From SSC3 sp963769585 (GTDB taxonomy: Bacteria > Actinomycetota > Actinomycetes > Propionibacteriales > Nocardioidaceae): DNA of 64,000 nt. Below, one piece after another: positions 29,168 through 38,133 of this stretch (its first letter is position 1; each line of letters opens with the position of its first letter). Where the stretch lies: positions 248,001 to 312,000 of the forward strand of contig CAVYMJ010000006.1 in the NCBI GenBank assembly GCA_963769585.1. The letters run 5' to 3'. Under the pieces are notes generated by a model, which worked only from the letters and a program-made list of their open reading frames with translations, searched no databases and had not been told where the DNA came from. Position numbers and translations under genes: made by a program.

Positions 29168-30306
29168 TGCCCGAGTACCAAAGTGTGCATCTCGACGGTG
29201 CCTTCGTAGGTGAGCACCGACTCGAGGTTGTTCATGTGCCGGATCACCGGGTACTCGAGCGAGATCCCGTTGGCGCCGAGAATGGTGCGCGCCGAGCGGC
29301 AGACCTCCAAGGCGTCGCGGACGTTGTTGAGCTTGCCGAAGGAGACCTGCTCGGGCAGTAGTGTCCCGTTCTCCTTCCGGCGGCCAAGGTGGAGCGAGAG
29401 CAGCTGCGCCTTCCCGATCGACAGCGCCATCTCGGCCAACTTCTGCTGGGTGAGCTGGTAGGCGCCGATCGGTTTGCCGAACTGCTGGCGGGTTCGGGAG
29501 TACTCCACGGCCACCAGGTACGACGAGCGCGCGGCCCCGACCGACCCCCAGATGATCCCGAACCTTGCCTCACTCAGGCACGAGAGCGGGCCGGCCAGCC
29601 CGACCACGTCGAGCGCCGCGCTCGCCGGCACCCGAACGCCGTCGAGCACCAGCTCGGAGGTGACCGAGGCCCGCAGCGACAGCTTGTGCTTGATCAGGCT
29701 GGTCGAGAAGCCAGGAGTGTCCGTCGGTACGACGAAACCACGGATGCCGTCGGCGGCACGCGCCCACACCACTGCGACATCGGCGATGGAGCCGTTGGTG
29801 ATCCACATCTTTCGACCGTCGAGGACCCAGTCGTCGCCGTCGCGAACTGCACGCGTGCGCATCCCGCCGGGATCTGAGCCGTGGTCGGGCTCGGTCAGGC
29901 CGAAGCAACCGATCGCCTCGCCGGTTGCCATCCGCGGAAGCCACTGCTGCTTCACCTCGTCGGCGGCGTACTTCCAGATCGGGAACATCGCCAGCGACCC
30001 CTGCACCGAGACGAGCGAGCGGATCCCGGAGTCGACCGCTTCGAGCTCCTGGCACGCGACGCCGTACGCGACGGCACCCATGCCGGCGCAGCCGTAGCCG
30101 TCCAAGTGCATCCCCAGCAGCCCGATCGAGCCCAGGTCGCGCGCGAGCCCTCGCGGGTCGTCCACCTCGCCGCGCTCGAACCAGTCGGCGACGTACGGCG
30201 CGATCCGTTCCTCGGCGAGCTTGCGGACCGAGGTCCGGACCGCGAGTTCCTCGTCGCTGAGCAGGTCGTCGACCGACAGCGGGTCGGCCGGGTCGAAGGC
30301 CGTCAA
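29137..30306 (-). CDS. Acyl-CoA dehydrogenase (glutaryl-CoA dehydrogenase-like)
   Basis: A 389-residue flavoenzyme of usual length. It shows LLSDEELAVRTSVRKLAEERIAPYVADWFERG, IGCFGLTEPDHGSDPGGMRT (FAD/substrate loop), RKMWITNGSIADVAVVWARA, and ANGISLEYPVIRHMNNLESVLTYEGTVEMHTLVLGQAITG with the catalytic Glu in TYEGT. The last region and the EPDHGSD motif are close to glutaryl-CoA dehydrogenases. TTG 30306 overlaps the stop of the aldehyde dehydrogenase and is the only start that fits the family N terminus. Confidence 0.88.
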   Translation of the reverse strand: MTAFDPADPLSVDDLLSDEELAVRTSVRKLAEERIAPYVADWFERGEVDDPRGLARDLGSIGLLGMHLDGYGCAGMGAVAYGVACQELEAVDSGIRSLVSVQGSLAMFPIWKYAADEVKQQWLPRMATGEAIGCFGLTEPDHGSDPGGMRTRAVRDGDDWVLDGRKMWITNGSIADVAVVWARAADGIRGFVVPTDTPGFSTSLIKHKLSLRASVTSELVLDGVRVPASAALDVVGLAGPLSCLSEARFGIIWGSVGAARSSYLVAVEYSRTRQQFGKPIGAYQLTQQKLAEMALSIGKAQLLSLHLGRRKENGTLLPEQVSFGKLNNVRDALEVCRSARTILGANGISLEYPVIRHMNNLESVLTYEGTVEMHTLVLGQAITGESAFR

Positions 30307-31676
30307 GCCACCCACACGGTCTTCAGGTTGGTGAACTCGCGAATCCCTGCGGCGGAGAGCTCGCGTCCGTGGCCGGAGGCCTTCACCCCGCCGAACGGCA
30401 GGGCCGGGTACGACGTGGTCATGCCGTTGATGAACGTCTGTCCGGCCTGCAGGTCGCGGATGAAGACGGCCTGCTCGTCCGGGTCGGTGGTCCAGGCGTT
30501 GGCACCGAGCCCGAACCGGGTGTCGTTGGCCAGGTGCACGGCCTCCTCGACGCTGGCCACCTTGAAGACCGACGCAACCGGGCCGAAGACCTCCTCGTGG
30601 TAGAGGTCCATCTCCCGGCTGATCCCGGTGATGATCGTCGGCGGATACCACCAGCCCCGCCGGTCGGGCTTCTCGCCCCCGAGCTCGACCACTGCGCCGT
30701 TGCCAACGGCCTTGGCGACCTGGGCGGCCACCTCGTCGCGGCCGGACTCGGTTGCCAGCGGACCGATGTCGGTCCCTTCGTCCATGGGGTCACCGGTCAC
30801 CAGGGCCTCCATCGCGGCCTTGAAGAGGTCGAGCCACTCGTCGTACACCTGCTCGTGGACGATGAAGCGCTTCGCCGCGATACAGGACTGGCCGTTGTTC
30901 TGGCAGCGCGCGGTGGTCGCCACCTTCGCCGAGGCGGCCAGGTCGGCCGAGGGCATCACTACGAACGGGTCGGAGCCGCCTAGCTCGAGGACGACCTTCT
31001 TCAAGGACTCGCCCGCCGTCCGCCCGACTGCGACCCCGGCGCCCTCTGAGCCGGTCAGGGTCGCTGCGGCTACCCGCTCGTCCTTGATGATCGCCTCAAC
31101 CGCTGAGGAGCCGACCAGCAGCGTCTGGAAGACATCGGCCGGGAACCCAGCATCGCGGAACAGCTGCTCCAGGAAGAGCGCGGTGCCGGGCACGTTGCTG
31201 GCGTGCTTGAGCAGCCCCACGTTGCCCGCCATCAGAGCGGGTGCCGCGAAGCGCATCGCCTGCCAGAGCGGGAAGTTCCACGGCATGATCGCTAGCACGA
31301 CTCCGAGCGGGAGGTAACGGCCGTAAGCCTGTGAGGCGTTCACACTGGCCGCGTCGACCGGCTCGTCGGCCAGGAAGCCGGCGCCATGGTCGGCGTAGAA
31401 GCGCAGCGCGACCGCGCACTTGCTGGCTTCGGACCCGGCGGCTTTCCTGGTCTTGCCCATCTCCAGCGTCATGAGCTCCGCTACTGCGTCGGTGCGTGTA
31501 TCGAGCAGGTCGGCTGCGGCGCGCAGCCAGCCGGCGCGCTCGTCGAAGGAGGTGAGCCGGTACGTCGCAGCCGCCGAGGCAGCCTTGGCGAGCTTGGCTT
31601 CCAGCTCGTCGGGGGTGAGCTCGTCATAGGTCTTCACGACCTCACCGGTGCGGGGGTCTGTTGTCGCGATTGCCAT
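30303..31676 (-). CDS. NAD(P)-dependent succinate-semialdehyde-type aldehyde dehydrogenase
   Basis: A 457-residue ALDH. It has IMPWNFPLWQAMRFAAPALMAGN, TGSEGAGVAVG, VVLELGGSDPFVV (catalytic Glu) and NNGQSCIAAKRFIV (catalytic Cys), then EEVFGPVASVF. Length and the ELTPDELEAKLAKAASA start match the GabD2/Sad group that oxidises succinate semialdehyde. It overlaps the acyl-CoA dehydrogenase gene and follows the flavin monooxygenase by 12 bases, so all three may be co-transcribed. Confidence 0.88.
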   Translation of the reverse strand: MAIATTDPRTGEVVKTYDELTPDELEAKLAKAASAAATYRLTSFDERAGWLRAAADLLDTRTDAVAELMTLEMGKTRKAAGSEASKCAVALRFYADHGAGFLADEPVDAASVNASQAYGRYLPLGVVLAIMPWNFPLWQAMRFAAPALMAGNVGLLKHASNVPGTALFLEQLFRDAGFPADVFQTLLVGSSAVEAIIKDERVAAATLTGSEGAGVAVGRTAGESLKKVVLELGGSDPFVVMPSADLAASAKVATTARCQNNGQSCIAAKRFIVHEQVYDEWLDLFKAAMEALVTGDPMDEGTDIGPLATESGRDEVAAQVAKAVGNGAVVELGGEKPDRRGWWYPPTIITGISREMDLYHEEVFGPVASVFKVASVEEAVHLANDTRFGLGANAWTTDPDEQAVFIRDLQAGQTFINGMTTSYPALPFGGVKASGHGRELSAAGIREFTNLKTVWVA

Positions 31677-31688
31677 GCGGCCAGGGTG

Positions 31689-32741
31689 TCACGCAGACTG
31701 CGCGGTGTCAGCCTCGAGGTGACGGACCGCTGCTAGGGCGGCGGTGCGTCCGGCACGGGTCGCTCCTAGCGTCGACGCCGAGGGGCCGTAGCCGACGAGC
31801 TGGACGCGCGGATCCCGCACTACGGTGGTCTCGTCCATGCGGATGCCACCTCCGGGCTCGCGCAGCCGTAACGGGGCGAGGTGGTCGAGGGCCGCACGGA
31901 ACCCGGTGGCCCACAGGATGGCGTCGGCGGCGACGAAGGACCCGTCCGCGAAGCGCACGCCGTCCTCCTCGATCGAGGTGAACATCGGCCGCGCCACGAG
32001 GACGCCCGCGTCGATTCCGCGCTGGTAGGCCGGGGTGAGCGGCAGACCGGTGTGCGAGACGACACTTCCGCTGGGCAGGCCGCGACGGACCCGGTCAGCG
32101 ACGCTCCGCTCGACGTCACGCCCCCACTCCGGGTCGAAGGTGCGCTCGACGAACTCGGCCGGCCTGCGGGTCACCCACGTCGTAGTCGCGACGGGCGCGA
32201 GCTGCAGCAGGAACTGCACTGCCGAAGTCCCTCCGCCCACGACCACGACCCGGAGGCCGGCCAGTTCCTCTGCGGAGACGAAGTCATGAGTGTGCAGCTG
32301 CCGGCCGCGGAACCGCTCCCGGCCGGGGTAGTACGGCCAGTGCGGCCTGTCCCAGGTGCCCGTCGCGTTCACCAGCACCGTCGTACGCCAGGACCCCTGG
32401 TCGGTCTCGACCAGGAGAGGGTCGCCGAGGCTGGTCACCCTGCGGACCCGGACCGGCCTCAGCACAGGCACGCTCAGCGCGGACTCGAAGCGGCCGTAGT
32501 AGTCCGAGACGACCTCGGAGGCCGGGATGTGCGGGTCTGCATCCTCGAGGGGCAGCCCCGGAAGGTCGTGGATGCGATGGGTGCTGCCCAGGGTCAGTGA
32601 TGGCCAGCGGTGGCGCCAGGCGCCGCCCGGTCCGGGGTTGGCGTCCAGTACCACGAAGTCGACGCCCTTGCGGAGCAGGTGGTACGACGCGGACAGGCCA
32701 GCCTGTCCGGCACCCACGACAACGACATCGATGTCTCTCAC
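31689..32741 (-). CDS. Flavin-containing monooxygenase-like NAD(P)/FAD protein
   Basis: About 350 residues from GTG 32741. The FAD site is DVVVVGAGQAGLSASYHLLRKG, followed by GGAWRHRWPSLTLGS, VNATGTWDRPHWP, the second nucleotide site VVVVGGGTSAVQFLLQL and ATGFRAALDHLAPL. This is the two-Rossmann arrangement of Baeyer-Villiger/FMO-like enzymes. The open frame goes to ATG 32840, but the extra residues look non-coding. No FMO-signature (F-x-G-x-x-x-H-x-x-x-W) is clearly present; RGRQLHTHDF is the nearest. Confidence 0.82.
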   Translation of the reverse strand: MRDIDVVVVGAGQAGLSASYHLLRKGVDFVVLDANPGPGGAWRHRWPSLTLGSTHRIHDLPGLPLEDADPHIPASEVVSDYYGRFESALSVPVLRPVRVRRVTSLGDPLLVETDQGSWRTTVLVNATGTWDRPHWPYYPGRERFRGRQLHTHDFVSAEELAGLRVVVVGGGTSAVQFLLQLAPVATTTWVTRRPAEFVERTFDPEWGRDVERSVADRVRRGLPSGSVVSHTGLPLTPAYQRGIDAGVLVARPMFTSIEEDGVRFADGSFVAADAILWATGFRAALDHLAPLRLREPGGGIRMDETTVVRDPRVQLVGYGPSASTLGATRAGRTAALAAVRHLEADTAQSA

Positions 32742-32843
32742 GGTGGTGGAACGCCCTTGCCGGGCAGGGGATTCCCGGGGGAGCTCCTCGGAGGAACCCT
32801 CCCGGCGCCGATCCTGATCACGATGGCTCTGCCCGGGCACCGC

Positions 32844-33428
32844 CTACTTGGCCTGACGAGCGGTCTCCTCGAGGCGTTCACGGTAGGACTCCCACCACGC
32901 CTCGTCGACGTCGGCCATGTTGTCGTTGCCCGGACGCAGGCCGACGGCCCCGTCGATGACTTCGCGGACGATGTCAGCATGTCCCGCGTGCCGATGGGTC
33001 TCGGTGGTGAGGTGCACGAGGATCTCATGCAGCGTCGCCTCGCGCCGGCCCTCGGGCCACCAGGGCACGGCGCCGACGGAGTCGAGACTCAGCGCGTCGA
33101 TGGTGTTGTCTGAGTGGGCCCAGACCCGGTGGTAGAGGTCCACGATGTCGGCCCGAGACTCGTCGGCAGTGGCCCACATGTCCGCGTTCGGCTCCGCGTC
33201 GTCTGCGAACCAGGGGAGCGACTCGGGCGAGGGTCGGCCGAAGGAGTCGCCGAGGTAGCCGGCCTCGACGCTGGCCATGTGCTTGACCAGGCCGAGCAGG
33301 TTGGTGCCGGTGCGCGTCATCGGGCGGCGTATGTCGTACTCCGAGAGGCCCTCCAGCTTCCACACGAGCGCCTCGCGTGCGGTCTGGAGGTAGCGCTGAA
33401 GGGTGTCCTTGTGGTCGGGAGGCGTCAT
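32844..33428 (-). CDS. DinB family protein (DUF664 type)
   Basis: A 194-residue DinB-fold protein: TLQRYLQTAREALVWKLEGLSEYDIRRPMTRTGTNLLGLVKHMASVEAGYLGDSFG with the first metal His, and LHEILVHLTTETHRHAGHADIVREVIDG with the H-x-x-H-x-x-H-like cluster. Actinobacterial members resemble mycothiol-dependent transferases. ATG 33428 is preferred to the longer frame. It sits 29 bases after the FMN reductase gene. Confidence 0.86.
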   Translation of the reverse strand: MTPPDHKDTLQRYLQTAREALVWKLEGLSEYDIRRPMTRTGTNLLGLVKHMASVEAGYLGDSFGRPSPESLPWFADDAEPNADMWATADESRADIVDLYHRVWAHSDNTIDALSLDSVGAVPWWPEGRREATLHEILVHLTTETHRHAGHADIVREVIDGAVGLRPGNDNMADVDEAWWESYRERLEETARQAK

Positions 33429-33457
33429 AGGGGACAGCCTGCCACTGCGAGCCGACA

Positions 33458-34069
33458 CTACCCAGCGTTGAGCAGGTCTTCGAACGGGGTGAAGGCAACG
33501 CCGTTGGAGGCGGCTGGCCCCTGCGGGGTGGCGCTGGGCCGAAGTCCGACGACGAGCCCGGTCAGCTCGTCGGCAGCCTGGTCGATGCGCTCCCGGAGCC
33601 CGGCGTGGCCGAAGTCCTCGGTGGCGGCGAACACCGCCGTCGGCACCACGACGGCCCGCAGGTAGGCGAAGAGCGGCCTGAGCGCATGCTCCAGCGCGAG
33701 GCTGTGCCGGGCCGTCCCTGCGGTCGCGGCGATCAGGACGGGCTTACCCGCGACCGCGTCCTTGTCCAACACGTCGAAGAAGGTCTTGAACAGACCGCTG
33801 TACGAGGCGGTGAAGATGGGCGTGACGGCAATGACCCCGTCCGCCCGCTCCACTGCCGCGAGGGCGGCACCCAAGTCCTCGGAACCGAAGCCCGTGAGCA
33901 GGTGGTCGGCCAACGCGTGGGCGAGCGTGCGGAGCTCGACGACCTCCACCTCCACCGGTCGGCCGGCCGATTCGAGCCGGGCCACGGTGACGGAGGTGAG
34001 TCGGTCGGCGAGCAGCCGGGTCGACGAGGGCTGGGAGAGTCCGGCGCTGATCACGACGAGACGGGTCAT
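33458..34069 (-). CDS. NADPH-dependent FMN reductase (CE1759-like)
   Basis: A 203-residue flavodoxin-fold reductase: LVVISAGLSQPSSTRLLADRL, ERADGVIAVTPIFTASYSGLFKTFFDVLDKDAVAGKPVLIAATAGTARHSLAL. It gives reduced FMN to a partner. The ATG overlaps the stop of the luciferase-like gene as ATGA, so the two form a two-component monooxygenase unit. Confidence 0.88.
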   Translation of the reverse strand: MTRLVVISAGLSQPSSTRLLADRLTSVTVARLESAGRPVEVEVVELRTLAHALADHLLTGFGSEDLGAALAAVERADGVIAVTPIFTASYSGLFKTFFDVLDKDAVAGKPVLIAATAGTARHSLALEHALRPLFAYLRAVVVPTAVFAATEDFGHAGLRERIDQAADELTGLVVGLRPSATPQGPAASNGVAFTPFEDLLNAG

Positions 34070-35151
34070 GCGGTCACCTCCTGGGTGGTGGAGAGCAGCG
34101 ACTGGTGCGTGGGTGCCTGGGGAACGTGGGCCGGTCGGAGAGCGGCGAACTCCTTGCGCAGCACCGGCACGACCTCCTCGCCGAGCAGGTCGAGCTGTTC
34201 GAGCACGGTCTTCAGCGGGAGGCCGGCGTGGTCGACGAGGAAGAGCTGGCGCTGGTAGTCGCCGGCGTACTCCCGGAACCCGAGGGTCTTCTCGATGACC
34301 TCCTGCGGTGAGCCGACGGTCAGTGGGGTCTGCGAGGTGAACTCCTCCAGGGACGGGCCGTCGCCGTAGACCGGCGCCTTGTCGAAGTACGGCCGGAACT
34401 CGTTGACGGCGTCCTGGGAGTTCTTGCGCAGGAACACCTGACCACCCAGACCGACGATCGCCTGGTCGGCCGAGCCGTGCCCGTAGTGCTCGAAGCGTTC
34501 GCGGTAGAGACCGACCATCTGCGCGGTGTGGGACGCGGGCCAGAAGATGTGGTTGGCGAAGAAGCCGTCTCCGTAGTAGGCCGCCTGCTCGGCGATCTCG
34601 GGGGAGCGGATCGACCCGTGCCAGACGAACGGCGGTACGCCGTCCAGCGGTCGCGGCGTCGAGGTGAACCCTTGGAGCGGTGTCCGGAACTTGCCCTCCC
34701 AGTCCACGACCTCCTCACGCCAGAGCCGGTAGAGCAGGTGGTAGTTCTCGACCGCCAGCGCGATCCCGTCGCGGATGTCCTTGCCGAACCAGGGGTAGAC
34801 CGGGCCGGTGTTGCCGCGGCCCATCATCAGGTCGAGGCGTCCGTCGGAGAGGTGCTGCAAGGTGGCGTAGTCCTCGGCGATGCGGACCGGGTCGGTGGTG
34901 GTGATCAGCGTCGTGCTGGTCGACAAGATGATGCGCTCGGTCTGCGCCGCGATGTAGGCGAGCGTGGTGGTCGGGGCGCTCGGGATGAACGGGGGGTTGT
35001 GGTGCTGGCCGGTCGCGAAGACGTCCAGGCCGACCTCCTCGGCCTTCTTGGCGATCTCGATGGTCGCCTTGATCCGCTCGTGCTCGGTCGGCGTACGACC
35101 CGTCGTGGGGTCGGTGGTCAGGTCGCCGACGGTGAAGATCCCGAACTGCAT
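34066..35151 (-). CDS. LLM class flavin-dependent oxidoreductase (CE1758-like)
   Basis: A 361-residue luciferase-like TIM-barrel enzyme: MQFGIFTVGDLT, EEVGLDVFATGQHHNPPFIPSAPTTTLAYIAAQTERI, DYATLQHLSDGRLDLMMGRGNTG and PPFVWHGSIRSPEIAEQAAYYGDGFFANHIF. It uses FMNH2 and oxygen to oxidise an unknown substrate. It is first in a minus-strand run with its FMN reductase, and a perfect inverted repeat lies 18 bases upstream of the ATG. Confidence 0.9.
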   Translation of the reverse strand: MQFGIFTVGDLTTDPTTGRTPTEHERIKATIEIAKKAEEVGLDVFATGQHHNPPFIPSAPTTTLAYIAAQTERIILSTSTTLITTTDPVRIAEDYATLQHLSDGRLDLMMGRGNTGPVYPWFGKDIRDGIALAVENYHLLYRLWREEVVDWEGKFRTPLQGFTSTPRPLDGVPPFVWHGSIRSPEIAEQAAYYGDGFFANHIFWPASHTAQMVGLYRERFEHYGHGSADQAIVGLGGQVFLRKNSQDAVNEFRPYFDKAPVYGDGPSLEEFTSQTPLTVGSPQEVIEKTLGFREYAGDYQRQLFLVDHAGLPLKTVLEQLDLLGEEVVPVLRKEFAALRPAHVPQAPTHQSLLSTTQEVTA

Positions 35152-35169
35152 TCCGTCACTCCGCTCAAA

Positions 35170-35185
35170 AGTTGATGTTTCAACT
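35170..35185. promoter_or_regulatory. AGTTGA-TGTT-TCAACT inverted repeat upstream of luciferase-like gene
   Basis: A perfect 6-base inverted repeat with a 4-base spacer lies 18 bases before the ATG of the luciferase-like monooxygenase, in its promoter region. Size suits a MarR-type dimer, but no MarR gene lies nearby. Confidence 0.5.
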
Positions 35186-35271
35186 ATACGAACAGAGGGT
35201 GGTCGCTGTCTATTCCGGAGACCGCACGCGCAGGCAGCAGGCCCAGGCGTGACGCTGGTCGCCTAGTAAAC

Positions 35272-35285
35272 TAGAACACGTTCTA
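35272..35285. promoter_or_regulatory. KstR-like operator upstream of FAD-binding protein
   Basis: TAGAACACGTTCTA fits the KstR consensus TNNAACNNGTTNNA and is nearly fully self-complementary, with AC in the centre. It ends 14 bases before the ATG at 35300. The same 13-base core (ACTAGAACACGTT) occurs before the GMC oxidoreductase at 16.4 kb. Confidence 0.55.
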
Positions 35286-35299
35286 TTACTCTGGAGCGC

Positions 35300-36766
35300 A
35301 TGACGAAGAGCATGCCTGCGCCCGTTCCGCATGACTCGGTCGCCGAGTGGTCCGACGAGGTCGACGTGCTGGTGGTCGGGGCGGGGATGGCCGGGGTCAG
35401 CGCAGCCCTGGAGGCCGTCGATGCGGGGGCTCGGGTGCTGGTCATCGACCGAGGGGGACGGCTCACCTGCACCAGTGCGATGGCTGGGGGCCACTTCTAC
35501 CTCGGCGGCGGTACGCCGGTGCAGTCGGCGACCGGCTGGGACGACAGCCCGGCCGAGATGGCCAAGTACCTGGAGCAGATGTCGCCCGACTGCGATCCCG
35601 AGAAGATCCGCCTCTACTGCGAGGGCAGTGTCGAGCACTTCGGATGGCTGGAGTCGCTGGGCTTCGAGTTCGAGCGGTCCTTCTACCCGCACAAGGCTGT
35701 CGTACAGCCTGGCACCGAGGGCGTCATGTTCACCGGCAACGAGAAGTGCTGGCCCTTCAAGGACCTGGCCAAGCCGGCACCTCGCGGCCACAAGCCACCC
35801 ACGCCTGGGGACACCGGAGGGGCGGCGCTGGTCGTCGGTCTGGCGCTGGACAAGCTGTCCGCCGGTGGGGTCGAGGTCCGCTACGAGACCGGTGCCACCG
35901 CCCTGGTCGTCTCCGAGGACACCGTGGTCGGGGTCGCGTGGAAGCGGTTCGACGAGACCGGCTTCATCAAGGCAGCGTCGGTGGTCATCGCCGCCGGTGG
36001 CTTCGTGCTCAACCACGACATGGTGGCCGAGCACGCCCCCCAGCTTCTCGCCCTGGACGACAACGGAATGGCGCTCGGTAACACCTACGACGACGGCCTG
36101 GGCATCCTCCTCGGTACGTCGGTCGGGGGCGTCGCCGACCACATGGACGGCGCCTTCTTCACCGGGCCCTTCTATCCGCCCGAACAGCTGCTGCGCGGCA
36201 TCCTGGTCAACAAGGACGGCGAGCGCTTCGTCAACGAGGACTCCTACCACTCCCGGACCTCCGCGTTCGTCTTCGACCAGCCCGAGCGCAAGGCCTACCT
36301 GATCCTGGACTCAGCCAACATGGCGACGCCGGCGTACGGGTTCCAGCCGCTCATCGACGGCTGGGAGACCGTCGAGGAGATGGAGGAGGGGCTGGGCATC
36401 CCCACCGGCTCGCTGGCCAAGACCCTGGCCGCGTACAACGACGCGGCCGCCACCGGCGAGGACCCGGAGTTCCACAAGGCTCCCGAGTACGTCGTGCCGC
36501 TGGACCAGGGACCGTACGGCGCCTACGACCTGACCCCGGGCAAGTGCTTCTACGCCGGCTTCTCCTGTGGGGGTCTCCGGGTAACCGTCGACGGTGCCCT
36601 GCTCCGGCGCGACGGCTCCGTGGTGGCCGGCGTCTACGCCGCAGGCGCGTGCGCCTCGAACATCGCGGTGGACGGGCGCGGCTACTCCTCCGGGACCCAG
36701 CTCGGCGAGGCCTCATTCTTCGGCCGTCGGGCCGGACGTCGTGCCAGCCGTCGGACCGCTGACTGA
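35300..36766 (+). CDS. FAD-binding flavoprotein of the fumarate reductase / 3-ketosteroid dehydrogenase (KstD) type
   Basis: A 488-residue flavoprotein. The FAD site is VDVLVVGAGMAGVSAALEAVDAGARVLVIDRG. A FAD-binding-2 (FrdA-like) domain follows, with SAMAGGHFYLGGGTP, CWPFKDLAKPAP, SVVIAAGGFVLN, ILVNKDGERFVNEDSYH (catalytic-domain region) and the end VVAGVYAAGACASNIAVDGRGYSSGTQLGEASFFGRRAG. It probably removes or adds hydrogen at a C-C bond. KstD or Rv0785-like flavoproteins are the nearest types I know; the exact substrate is open. GGAG precedes the ATG. Confidence 0.86.
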   Translation: MTKSMPAPVPHDSVAEWSDEVDVLVVGAGMAGVSAALEAVDAGARVLVIDRGGRLTCTSAMAGGHFYLGGGTPVQSATGWDDSPAEMAKYLEQMSPDCDPEKIRLYCEGSVEHFGWLESLGFEFERSFYPHKAVVQPGTEGVMFTGNEKCWPFKDLAKPAPRGHKPPTPGDTGGAALVVGLALDKLSAGGVEVRYETGATALVVSEDTVVGVAWKRFDETGFIKAASVVIAAGGFVLNHDMVAEHAPQLLALDDNGMALGNTYDDGLGILLGTSVGGVADHMDGAFFTGPFYPPEQLLRGILVNKDGERFVNEDSYHSRTSAFVFDQPERKAYLILDSANMATPAYGFQPLIDGWETVEEMEEGLGIPTGSLAKTLAAYNDAAATGEDPEFHKAPEYVVPLDQGPYGAYDLTPGKCFYAGFSCGGLRVTVDGALLRRDGSVVAGVYAAGACASNIAVDGRGYSSGTQLGEASFFGRRAGRRASRRTAD

Positions 36767-36840
36767 ACCACCGCGATCGCTCCCCGGAGTCGTGGCTAGG
36801 CTGGCCCCCTCACCACCGGAGCCGTACTGAGGAGCAAGCC

Positions 36841-38118
36841 GTGGCATCGATCGAGGCTGTCGGAGCACGCGAGATCCTGGACTCGCGCGGAAACCCCACT
36901 GTCGAGGTTGAGGTTGCCCTCGACGACGGGACGATCAGCCGAGCGGCGGTTCCCTCCGGCGCGTCGACTGGCGCCTTCGAGGCGATGGAGCTGCGCGACG
37001 GCGGTGACCGCTACCAGGGCAAGGGCGTGGAGAACGCGGTCAACGCCATTCTCGACGTGATCGGCCCCGAGCTCGTCGGCTTCGAGGCGTCCGAGCAGCG
37101 TCTGGTCGACCAGACGCTGCTCGAGCTCGATGGCACGCCCAACAAGTCCAAGCTCGGCGCGAACGCGATCCTGGGCGTCTCGCTCGCAGTCGCCCGCGCC
37201 GCTGCCGACAGCGCCGACCTCCCGCTGTTCCGATACGTCGGCGGCCCGAACGCCCATCTGTTGCCCGTCCCGATGATGAACATCCTCAACGGCGGGGCGC
37301 ACGCCGACACCAACGTGGACGTCCAGGAGTTCATGATCGCTCCCGTGGGGGCCGCGACCTTCCGCGAGGCGCTCCGTCAGGGCACCGAGGTCTACCACAG
37401 CCTCAAGTCGGTGCTGAAGGCAAAGGGTCTGGCCACCGGCGTCGGTGACGAGGGTGGCTTCGCACCCGAGCTCTCCAGCAACCGGGCCGCGCTCGACCTG
37501 ATCGCCGAAGCCGTCGAGAAGGCCGGTCTCACCCTCGGCGACGACATCGTGCTCGCGCTCGACGTGGCGGCGACCGAGTTCTACTCCGACGGCGGCTACA
37601 CCTTCGAGGGCACCACCAAGACGGCTGCCGAGATGACCGCGTACTACGCAGAGCTGGTTGCGGCGTACCCGATCGTCTCGATCGAGGACCCGCTCAACGA
37701 GGAGGACTGGGACGGCTGGAACGAGCTGACCGCCCAGCTCGGCGACAAGGTTCAGATCGTGGGGGACGACCTCTTCGTCACCAACGTCGAGCGGCTCGGA
37801 CGCGGCATCAAGGAGGGCTCGGCGAACGCCCTCCTGGTCAAGGTCAACCAGATCGGATCGCTGACCGAGACGCTGGACTCCGTGGACCTCGCGCACCGCA
37901 ATGGTCTGCGCTGCATGATGAGCCACCGCTCGGGCGAGACGGAGGACACCACCATCGCGGACCTGGCCGTCGCGACGAACTGCGGGCAGATCAAGACCGG
38001 CGCCCCGGCACGCTCCGAGCGGGTGGCCAAGTACAACCAGCTCCTCCGCATCGAGGAAGAGCTCGACGATGCGGCCCGGTACGCCGGGCGTGGCGCCTTC
38101 CCGCGCTACTCAGCCTGA
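36841..38118 (+). CDS. eno: Enolase
   Basis: A 425-residue enolase of standard length. Core motifs: AREILDSRGNPTVEVEV, SGASTGAFEA (active-site loop), NAILGVSLAVARA, PMMNILNGGAHADTNVDVQEFMI, GDEGGFAP, LALDVAATEFY, IEDPLNEEDWDGW, VGDDLFVTN, LLVKVNQIGSLTET, MSHRSGETEDT and IKTGAPARSERVAKYNQLLRIEE. It interconverts 2-phosphoglycerate and phosphoenolpyruvate. GAGGAG precedes the GTG. First gene of the eno-divIC-DUF501-ppx-udg block. Confidence 0.98.
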   Translation: MASIEAVGAREILDSRGNPTVEVEVALDDGTISRAAVPSGASTGAFEAMELRDGGDRYQGKGVENAVNAILDVIGPELVGFEASEQRLVDQTLLELDGTPNKSKLGANAILGVSLAVARAAADSADLPLFRYVGGPNAHLLPVPMMNILNGGAHADTNVDVQEFMIAPVGAATFREALRQGTEVYHSLKSVLKAKGLATGVGDEGGFAPELSSNRAALDLIAEAVEKAGLTLGDDIVLALDVAATEFYSDGGYTFEGTTKTAAEMTAYYAELVAAYPIVSIEDPLNEEDWDGWNELTAQLGDKVQIVGDDLFVTNVERLGRGIKEGSANALLVKVNQIGSLTETLDSVDLAHRNGLRCMMSHRSGETEDTTIADLAVATNCGQIKTGAPARSERVAKYNQLLRIEEELDDAARYAGRGAFPRYSA

Positions 38119-38133
38119 GGTTACCTAGTACCC

